Origin: Zoogloea dura
GTDB lineage: Bacteria; Pseudomonadota; Gammaproteobacteria; Burkholderiales; Rhodocyclaceae
Reading direction: 5' to 3'
Assembly (NCBI RefSeq): GCF_012927165.1
Contig: NZ_JABBGA010000002.1
Location: forward strand, 124,001-188,000
DNA: 64,000 bases
The notes under the pieces are model-generated. The model had not been told where the DNA came from. It saw nothing but the letters and a program-made list of their open reading frames with translations, and did not search any database. Below, one piece after another: positions 57,127 through 64,000 of this stretch. The position numbers and the translations under genes are program-made. The number at the start of each line of letters is the position of its first letter. The stretch's first letter is position 1.

Positions 57127-57166
57127 TCACTGATCCCGATAAAAAAATGACTATCCAGGACTGCAC

Positions 57167-58615
57167 CTAAACCACGGCGCAGGGAGAGATCTGGTAGCCG
57201 GGTCCACCCGCCATGGCGCTGCCCGGCTCGAGCTTGAGCATCCGCGTCCCCAGACGGGCAAAGACCTGCCCCCCAGCCCGCATGAAACCCGGCTCGCATA
57301 CCACCCGCACGCTGCGCCCCCGCACGGCCGGCTCACACAGGATGCCGATCCAGCTCCGCTGGCCGTCGTCAAGCACTACCTGCTGGGGATCGCTGGAGAT
57401 CGTCTGCAGCCCGACCGAGACCCGCGCACGATCATCGAAACGGACACGCCGTACCAGCGCGAGCACCCAGCGGCCGGTCTCGCCCACGTGGGCTCCGACC
57501 AGGGCCCCCACCCGACAGACATCGGCGTCATACATAGCGGACTGGACGCCGAAGCCGTTGCGGCTTGCATCCAGCAGGGTCCAGGCTGCTGCCGGGCGAA
57601 GCAGGGCATCCCCCGACAACTGGGAGCGGATGAAACCCAGCCCCGTCGCCAGGGCCAGCTGCCCCTGCACGACATGACGGCGAAACTGGCGCATTGGCGG
57701 CTGAGGCCCCCACTGGCGCGCCAGATGCCGGACGGTGGCGGTGACCGATGGCAGGCTGATCCCGGCAAAGGCCGGCGCGGACGAGGCATCCGCCAGGCTG
57801 CGGGCGAGTTCGTCCAGCGCCGGCAAGGCATCACCGGGGCGGAAGAAACGCAGGTCGCCGGAGGGCTTGTCCGGCAGGGTCAGGCAGCGGCGCGGCGGCG
57901 CCAGCCTGTCCAGATCCACCGCAAACTGGCTGCCGGACAAGGGCTCGGCGCTCAGATCGAGGGCCGGCTGCAGGTAGCGGACCAGCTTGTCGGTGGCCTC
58001 GATGCGCTCGGGGGAGAGCTGATCGAGACTGGCGCAATGCAGGGCCACCAGGCGCACGAACTCGCGCTGGATGGTGGAGCGGGTCTCCCGCCCCTCGCGG
58101 ATATTGATGGGCACATTGAGCCCACCGACATTGTGGGCATCGCGAAACGCCTGCCCTGCCCGCTGCCACACATCGCCAGGCAAGCCGTGATAATCGAAAG
58201 CCGCCCACTTCATCTCGCCAGCAGCGCTGCGCACCGTGCGCAAGCGGATCTCGGCGCGCAGGGGGTCGTCGACGGGCAGCGCGAAATCGGTGGCGAGGCC
58301 ATCCAGCACGAGATCGTAGGCCCGCCCCAGGCTGGCGTAAAAATCCTTGCCGAGCGCCTTGTAGCGCAGGCTGCGCGAACCGAAGGCATTCGACAGGTAG
58401 AGCCCGGCAGCCTGACGCAGCTGAGGCTGGGCCGCCTCATCGAGCACTACCACCAGGCGGGCCAGTTCGGCGATGGGCAGTTCGGCTTCGTACTGGAAGG
58501 AATCGAGCCAGCGGATCAGCTCGACAATGGCCGTGGGCGCCGCGCTGGTAGCGATGTCGGTAAGCGCCTGACGGAGCTGTGCGGGCTCAAGAAGAGGATG
58601 CTGATTGTGAACCAC
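57167..58615 (-). CDS. Large protein with putative C-terminal PilZ (c-di-GMP-binding) domain
   Basis: 482 residues from GTG 58615-58613, with GGAGG 8 bases upstream (an ATG five codons earlier lies inside that site). Residues 1-300 are helical and not recognised. From about 305 the sequence carries RQFRR (RxxxR, about 309-313), then after about 35 residues LLDASRNGFGVQ (DxSxxG, about 349-354). WVLALVRRVRFDDRARVSVGLQTIS follows, the order and spacing of a PilZ domain. I infer a c-di-GMP effector; the output is unknown. It lies between leuA and thyA, divergent from thyA. Confidence 0.65.
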   Translation of the reverse strand: MVHNQHPLLEPAQLRQALTDIATSAAPTAIVELIRWLDSFQYEAELPIAELARLVVVLDEAAQPQLRQAAGLYLSNAFGSRSLRYKALGKDFYASLGRAYDLVLDGLATDFALPVDDPLRAEIRLRTVRSAAGEMKWAAFDYHGLPGDVWQRAGQAFRDAHNVGGLNVPINIREGRETRSTIQREFVRLVALHCASLDQLSPERIEATDKLVRYLQPALDLSAEPLSGSQFAVDLDRLAPPRRCLTLPDKPSGDLRFFRPGDALPALDELARSLADASSAPAFAGISLPSVTATVRHLARQWGPQPPMRQFRRHVVQGQLALATGLGFIRSQLSGDALLRPAAAWTLLDASRNGFGVQSAMYDADVCRVGALVGAHVGETGRWVLALVRRVRFDDRARVSVGLQTISSDPQQVVLDDGQRSWIGILCEPAVRGRSVRVVCEPGFMRAGGQVFARLGTRMLKLEPGSAMAGGPGYQISPCAVV

Positions 58616-58809
58616 GGTGCCCCCCTCCATGACTGCGCTGCGCCTCCCTGACGGCCCGATCGAGATCGTTGATTTGTGCTGGGCGATGTTAGCACAAGCC
58701 CTCATGCCCATGCCGGGCACTCCCCGCCACGAGACACGTCGGCCACATTTCGCCCCGGCCCCTGCATCGGGTAGACTTGCGGGCCTTTACTCCCCCTGCC
58801 CCCGGAATC

Positions 58810-59600
<791 letters not shown>

Positions 59601-59604
<4 letters not shown>

Positions 59605-60107
59605 GCACGCGCCAGCCCCTCCTTGCCCTGATCGCGGCCTGCGGCAAGGGCCGCGTGATCGGCATCGACAACCGCCTGCCCTGGCACCTGCCGGAAGACC
59701 TGAAGCACTTCCGCGAGACCACCCGCGGCAAACCCGTGATCATGGGCCGCAAGACCTGGGAATCCCTGCCCGACGCCTTCCGCCCCCTGCCTGGTCGCGC
59801 CAACATCGTGGTCAGCCGCAATGCTGGCTATACCGCCGCGGGCGGCACGGTGGTCGACGGCCTTCAGGCAGCCCTCGCAGCAGCCGGCGAGGCGGACACT
59901 GCCTTCGTGATCGGCGGTGCCGAGCTGTACCGCCAGGCCCTGCCCCTTGCCGACCGGCTGATCCTGACCGAGATCGACCAGGACTACCCGGGTGACGCCT
60001 TCTTCCCCGAGTTCAAACCCGATCAATGGGTGGAAGTGGAACGGGCGACGCACGTGTCCGGGTCCGGCCTGTCCTTCGCCTTCGTCACCTATGACCGACA
60101 ACGCTGA
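59601..60107 (+). CDS. folA: Dihydrofolate reductase
   Basis: 168 residues from GTG 59601 ([39 protein letters not shown]). The substrate-binding region [14 protein letters not shown] and the cofactor motifs [10 protein letters not shown] and [13 protein letters not shown] are typical of FolA. It reduces dihydrofolate to tetrahydrofolate with NADPH. Translationally coupled to thyA, giving stoichiometric synthesis of the two partner enzymes. Confidence 0.97.
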
Positions 60108-60121
60108 CATGCTGTCCAGCA

Positions 60122-60156
60122 AGTAAAAACGCCGCGGAGTCCGCGGCGTTTTTACT
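60122..60156 (+). terminator. Terminator after thyA-folA
   Basis: AGTAAAAACGCCGCGGA and TCCGCGGCGTTTTTACT around a single G form a near-perfect 35-base palindrome with T5 on one side and A5 on the other. It is thus bidirectional and shared with the convergent decarboxylase gene. Confidence 0.9.
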
Positions 60157-60173
60157 GGAGCCATCAACTTCCG

Positions 60174-62417
60174 TCAGTCCTTCACACAATCCACGAAGTA
60201 GTGGATGCGCCCGTCGCGCGGCTCCTTGACCAGGCCGTGCACGTCGGTTTCAAAGCCCGGGAAGCGTTCGTTGAACTCGCGGGCGAACTGCAGGTAGCGC
60301 ACCACCGTCCGGTTGAAGCGCTCACCCGGGATCAGCAGGGGGATGCCCGGCGGATAGGGGGTCAGCAGCACGCTGGTGACCCGCCCTTCGAGCTCGTCGA
60401 TGGACACCCGCTCAATGTTGCGGTGGGCCATCTTGGCAAAGGCATCGGCGGGCTTCATGGCCGGCACCATGTCGGACAGGTACATCTCGGTGGTCAGGCG
60501 GGCCACATCGTTGGAACGGTAGACCGCATGGATGTCCCGGCACAGGTCACGCAGGCCGACCCGCTCGTAGCGGGGGTTCTTCTGCACGAACTCGGGCAGC
60601 ACCTTCCACAGCGGCTGGTTCTTGTCGTAGTCATCCTTGAACTGCTGCAGCTCGGTCACCATGCTGTTCCAGCGGCCCTTGGTGATGCCGATGGTGAACA
60701 TGATGAAGAAGGAGTAGAGGCCGCACTTCTCGACGATGACCCCGTGCTCGGCCAGGTACTTGGTGACGATGGCCGCCGGAATGCCCCGCTCGGCAAACTC
60801 GCCATCCACGTCCAGGCCCGGGGTGATGATGGTGGCCTTGATCGGGTCGAGCATGTTGAAGCCTTCGGCCAGGTTGCCGAAGCCGTGCCAGCGCTCGCCG
60901 GGCTTGAGCATCCATGCCTCGCGCTCCTCGATGCCCTCTTCGGAAAGGTCGTCCGGGCCCCACACCTTGAACCACCAGTCGGCGCCCCACTCCTCGTCCA
61001 CCTTGCGCATGGCCCGACGGAAGTCCAGGGCCTCGGCGATGGACTCCTCCACCAGGGCGGTGCCGCCCGGCTCTTCCATCATCGCCGCCGCCACGTCGCA
61101 GGAGGCGATGATCGCGTACTGGGGACTGGTCGAGGTGTGCATGAGGTAGGCCTCGTTGAACACATCCCGGTCGAGGCGCTGCGCTTCCGCGTCCTGCACG
61201 AGGATCTGCGACGCCTGGGACAGGCCGGCCAGCAGCTTGTGGGTGGACTGGGTGGAGAAGATCATCGACTCCTTGCAGCGCGGGCGGTCGGCACCGATGG
61301 CGTGGTAATCGCCATAGAAATCGTGGAAAGCCGCGTGGGGCAGCCAGGCCTCGTCGAAGTGCAGGGTGTCGATCTTGCCGTCCAGCTCTTCCTTGATCGC
61401 CTCGACGTTGTAGAGCACCCCGTCGTAGGTGGACTGGGTGATGGTCAGCACCCGCGGCTTGGCGGTCTTGTCGGCGATGAAGGGGTTGGCGTCGATCTTG
61501 CGCTGGATGCTCTCCCAGGCGAATTCGCTCTTGGGGATGGGGCCGATGATGCCGAAGTTGTTGCGGGTCGGCATCAGGAAGACCGGGATCGCTCCGGTCA
61601 TCATGATGGCGTGGAGGATGGACTTGTGGCAGTTGCGGTCCACCACCACGATGTCGCCCGGCGCCACGGTGGAGTGCCAGACGATCTTGTTGGACGTGGA
61701 CGTGCCGTTGGTGACGAAATAAAGGTGATCGCAGTTGAAGATGCGCGCCGCATTGCGCTCGGAGGCGGCCACCGGGCCGGTGTGGTCGAGCAGCTGGCCC
61801 AGCTCCTCTACCGCGTTGCAGACGTCGGCACGCAGCATGTTCTCGCCGAAGAACTGGTGGAACATCTGCCCCACCGGGCTCTTCAGGAAAGCGACGCCGC
61901 CGGAGTGGCCAGGGCAGTGCCAGGAGTAGGAGCCGTCCGAGGCGTAATGGACCAGGGCCCGGAAGAAGGGCGGCGGCAGGGACTCCAGATAGGCCTTTGC
62001 CTCACGCACCACGTTGCGGGCGATGAACTCCGGGGTGTCCTCGTACATGTGGATGAAGCCATGCAGCTCGCGCAGCACATCGTTGGGGATGTGGCGGGAG
62101 GTACGGGTTTCACCATGCAGGAAGATGGGGATGTCGGCGTTGCGCAGCCGGATCTCGCTGACAAAGGCACGCAGGTCGGCGATGGCCTTGGCGGCGGCTT
62201 CCGGGGACGAGAACTCCTCGTCGTCGATGGACAGGATGAAGGTCGAGGCCCGGCTCTGCTGCTGGGCAAACGAGGAGAGATCGCCGTAGCTGGTGACACC
62301 CAGGACCTGCAGACCTTCCTGCTCGATGGCTTCTGCCAGGGCGCGGATACCCAGCCCCGACGTGTTTTCCGAACGGAAGTCCTCGTCGATGACGATGACC
62401 GGAAAATTGAAGCGCAT
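60174..62417 (-). CDS. Lysine/arginine/ornithine decarboxylase (LdcA-like)
   Basis: 747 residues, fold type I PLP decarboxylase with an N-terminal receiver-like wing domain (1-130). PLP-site features are FVTNGTSTSNKIVWHS, DRNCHKSILHAIMMTGAIPVFL, HFDEAWLPHAAFH and the Lys in STQSTHKLLAGLSQ. The overall sequence strongly resembles the Pseudomonas LdcA lysine decarboxylase. Without alignment, arginine cannot be excluded as substrate. The product would be cadaverine or agmatine, for pH homeostasis or polyamine synthesis. No antiporter gene adjoins it. Confidence 0.9.
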   Translation of the reverse strand: MRFNFPVIVIDEDFRSENTSGLGIRALAEAIEQEGLQVLGVTSYGDLSSFAQQQSRASTFILSIDDEEFSSPEAAAKAIADLRAFVSEIRLRNADIPIFLHGETRTSRHIPNDVLRELHGFIHMYEDTPEFIARNVVREAKAYLESLPPPFFRALVHYASDGSYSWHCPGHSGGVAFLKSPVGQMFHQFFGENMLRADVCNAVEELGQLLDHTGPVAASERNAARIFNCDHLYFVTNGTSTSNKIVWHSTVAPGDIVVVDRNCHKSILHAIMMTGAIPVFLMPTRNNFGIIGPIPKSEFAWESIQRKIDANPFIADKTAKPRVLTITQSTYDGVLYNVEAIKEELDGKIDTLHFDEAWLPHAAFHDFYGDYHAIGADRPRCKESMIFSTQSTHKLLAGLSQASQILVQDAEAQRLDRDVFNEAYLMHTSTSPQYAIIASCDVAAAMMEEPGGTALVEESIAEALDFRRAMRKVDEEWGADWWFKVWGPDDLSEEGIEEREAWMLKPGERWHGFGNLAEGFNMLDPIKATIITPGLDVDGEFAERGIPAAIVTKYLAEHGVIVEKCGLYSFFIMFTIGITKGRWNSMVTELQQFKDDYDKNQPLWKVLPEFVQKNPRYERVGLRDLCRDIHAVYRSNDVARLTTEMYLSDMVPAMKPADAFAKMAHRNIERVSIDELEGRVTSVLLTPYPPGIPLLIPGERFNRTVVRYLQFAREFNERFPGFETDVHGLVKEPRDGRIHYFVDCVKD

Positions 62418-62461
62418 GCTCGAACTCCTCGAAACCCCGTTTTCAACGCGGGGGGATCAAC

Positions 62462-62505
62462 AAAAAAGCTTTGGGCGGACCCGCGTGCCTGCGCATGGTC
62501 CGCCC
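62462..62505 (-). terminator. Terminator after dcd
   Basis: On the minus strand GGGCGGACC (62505-62497), a 15-base loop, GGTCCGCCC (62481-62473), then AAAGCTTTTTT. It lies 29 bases past the dcd stop and ends the apbC-lipoprotein-dcd transcript before the decarboxylase gene. Confidence 0.85.
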
Positions 62506-62533
62506 CGTGTCCGGATACTAATCCGAAAGTATT

Positions 62534-63103
62534 TCAGATTTTGGGCAGTGTCACGCCCGTCTGACCCAGATATTTACCGCCCCGGTCCTTGTAGGAGGTG
62601 GCACACACCTCATCGGACTCGAAGAAGAGCATCTGGGCGACACCCTCGTTGGCGTAGATCTTGGCCGGCAGCGTCGTGGTGTTGGAGAACTCGAGGGTCA
62701 CGTGGCCCTCCCACTCCGGCTCCAGCGGCGTCACATTGACGATGATGCCGCAGCGGGCATAGGTGGACTTGCCCAGGCACACGGTCAGCACGCTGCGCGG
62801 AATGCGGAAGTACTCCACCGTGCGGGCCAGCGCAAAGGAATTGGGCGGAATGATGCAGACATCGCCATTGAAATCCACGAAATTGCGCTCGTCGAAGTTC
62901 TTCGGATCGACGATGGTGGAGTTGATGTTGGTGAAGATCTTGAATTCGTTGGCGACGCGCACATCGTAGCCGTAACTCGACGTGCCGTAGGACACGATCT
63001 TGCCGCCCTCATTCTGGCGCACCAACTCAGGGGCGAAGGGCTCGATCATGCTCTGCTCGCCCTCTGCCATGCGGCGGATCCACTTGTCCGATTTGATGCT
63101 CAC
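62534..63103 (-). CDS. dcd: dCTP deaminase
   Basis: 189 residues. The trimeric dUTPase-like fold is seen in [62 protein letters not shown]. It deaminates dCTP to dUTP, the main source of dUMP for ThyA in proteobacteria, so it is functionally linked to the thyA-folA pair 3 kb away. Confidence 0.96.
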   Translation of the reverse strand: MSIKSDKWIRRMAEGEQSMIEPFAPELVRQNEGGKIVSYGTSSYGYDVRVANEFKIFTNINSTIVDPKNFDERNFVDFNGDVCIIPPNSFALARTVEYFRIPRSVLTVCLGKSTYARCGIIVNVTPLEPEWEGHVTLEFSNTTTLPAKIYANEGVAQMLFFESDEVCATSYKDRGGKYLGQTGVTLPKI

Positions 63104-63161
63104 GCTGCGCCCCTGCCTAAAAAACGCGCATTCTAAGACAAGTCAAGAGACAACGCGCGCC

Positions 63162-63350
63162 TCAATTCTTTTTCGGCTCGTCGTCGTCCTTGACCGCGTC
63201 GTAGACACCCTTGCCCACCTTGAACGGGATCTTCACCACCTCGACCCCCACATCGACCGCGGTCCCCACCACCGCACCCACCACGCAGCCCGACAGGCCC
63301 GTCGTGCAGGCCACCAGCACGGCGGCCCGCATCAGGAGGCGTGCACTCAT
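63162..63350 (-). CDS. Small lipoprotein (NF038104-like)
   Basis: 62 residues from ATG 63350-63348. Signal sequence MSARLLMRAAVLVACTTGLSGC with a lipobox LSGC (Cys22). Then a short VVGAVVGTAVDVGVEVVKIPFKVGKGVYDAV segment and a charged tail DDDEPKKN. Similar tiny lipoproteins with GAAVDVAVEVVKVPFK-type cores are common in Proteobacteria, of unknown function. The ATG overlaps the apbC stop as ATGA. Confidence 0.8.
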   Translation of the reverse strand: MSARLLMRAAVLVACTTGLSGCVVGAVVGTAVDVGVEVVKIPFKVGKGVYDAVKDDDEPKKN

Positions 63351-64000
63351 GTGTTCTGCACCACGATGCTCGGGAACTTGTGGCTCATGTCCTTCTGGCG
63401 CTCGGCGATGGCGATGGCGACCTGGCGGGCGATACCCTTGTAGAGCTCCGCCACGCGCCCCTCCGGATCGGCCACCACGCTGGGCACGCCGCCATCCACC
63501 TGCTTGCGGATCTGGATATCGAGAGGCAGCGCGCCGAGGAAGGGCACGCCGTAATCCTTGCACATGGCCTCACCGCCGCCGGAACCGAAGATGTGCTCCT
63601 CGTGGCCGCACTTGGAGCAGATGTGGATGCTCATGTTCTCGACGATGCCGATGATGGGAACCCCCACCTTCTCGAACATCTTGAGACCCTTGCGGGCATC
63701 CAGCAGGGCGATGTCCTGGGGCGTGGTGACGATCACCGCGCCGGTCACCGGCACGCTCTGGGACAGGGTCAGCTGGATGTCGCCGGTACCCGGCGGCATG
63801 TCGATGATGAGGTAGTCCAGCTCCTTCCAGTTGGTTTCCTTGAGCAACTGGTTGAGAGCCTGGGTAGCCATCGGGCCACGCCACACCATCGGCGTCTCCA
63901 CATCCACCAGGAAGCCGATCGACATCACCTGCAGGCCGTGGGCCTGCAGCGGCTCCATCGACTTGCCGTCGGCGGATTCGGGCTGCTGGCCACCAATGCC
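63347..64000 (-). CDS. apbC: Iron-sulfur cluster carrier ApbC/Mrp, C-terminal part (runs off right edge)
   Basis: 218 residues are visible; the N-terminus with the Walker A motif lies beyond base 64000. Visible are the ATPase features DYLIIDMPPGTGDIQLTLSQ (Walker B) and TTPQDIALLDARKG, and the cluster-binding pair ICSKCGHEEHIFGSGGG (CxxC). It binds and transfers [4Fe-4S] clusters as a P-loop scaffold dimer. It is followed by the small lipoprotein with 4-base overlap. Confidence 0.95.
   Translation of the reverse strand, partial: GIGGQQPESADGKSMEPLQAHGLQVMSIGFLVDVETPMVWRGPMATQALNQLLKETNWKELDYLIIDMPPGTGDIQLTLSQSVPVTGAVIVTTPQDIALLDARKGLKMFEKVGVPIIGIVENMSIHICSKCGHEEHIFGSGGGEAMCKDYGVPFLGALPLDIQIRKQVDGGVPSVVADPEGRVAELYKGIARQVAIAIAERQKDMSHKFPSIVVQNT

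Noticed and set aside
60201-62564. Open frame of 787 codons antisense to the decarboxylase
   Set aside because: Shadow of the strong codon bias; the His/Leu/Gly/Val-rich translation matches no family and there is no ribosome site.

Overview
The window is a high-GC chromosomal segment of a betaproteobacterium, most likely of the order Rhodocyclales (an Azospira/Dechlorosoma-like organism). I infer this from gene content and gene order; no marker gene such as 16S rRNA is present. The cues are the lepA-lepB-DUF4845-rnc-era-recO-pdxJ order, the rpoE-rseA-rseB-rseC-mucD cluster next to nadB, the yceD-rpmF-plsX-fabHDG-acpP-fabF cluster, an exosortase H pair and a PQQ dehydrogenase. Almost every gene is intact. 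I see no insertion sequence, prophage, integrase or CRISPR array.

Layout. 1-5758 (minus): translation, secretion and repair operon lepA-lepB-DUF4845-rnc-era-recO-pdxJ; pdxJ runs off the left edge. 5908-10133 (minus): sigma-E envelope stress operon rpoE-rseA-rseB-rseC-mucD-grx, with nadB divergent from it. 11910-18484 (minus): fatty acid and phospholipid operon. 18569-21809: maf and an RsmI-like methylase facing a Rieske protein, a HAD phosphatase and rluC. 21810-25408: rne with a leader of up to about 540 nt. 25499-29773: protein tyrosine phosphatase, uvrB, an aromatic/aspartate aminotransferase and two identical tRNA-Asn genes. 29863-34457: accessory metabolism, comprising an MFS/LysR pair and an acuR-acuI (acrylate/acryloyl-CoA) pair with two matching operators, then an AhpD-like peroxidase. 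34483-42958: a quinoprotein dehydrogenase with its periplasmic binding protein, a hybrid histidine kinase and a chemoreceptor. 43171-46027: a flavin reductase, a meta-cleavage-type hydrolase, and exosortase H with its partner. 46198-51489: moaA, an unknown helical protein, ppk2 and a fused pabB-pabC. 51508-53532: an orphan ParA with a basic, repetitive, ribbon-helix-helix-like partner, then a small unknown gene. 53737-60107: metY, leuA with an attenuation-type leader, a putative PilZ protein, and thyA-folA. 60174-64000: a lysine/arginine decarboxylase, dcd, a small lipoprotein and apbC/mrp, which runs off the right edge.

Themes. Many adjacent genes overlap by the 4-base ATGA or GTGA arrangement, implying translational coupling within compact operons. 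Several promoters sit so close to their start codon that the mRNA should be leaderless or nearly so (yceD, the leu leader peptide, acuR). Several long, near-perfect inverted repeats lie in untranslated regions (between the PQQ dehydrogenase and its binding protein, before the chemoreceptor, over the pabBC start). The strongest candidates for undescribed biology are the ParA/basic-RHH pair, the leucine leader with competing hairpins and two leucine-rich reading frames, the quinoprotein module with a variant active-site motif, and the putative c-di-GMP-binding protein between leuA and thyA.
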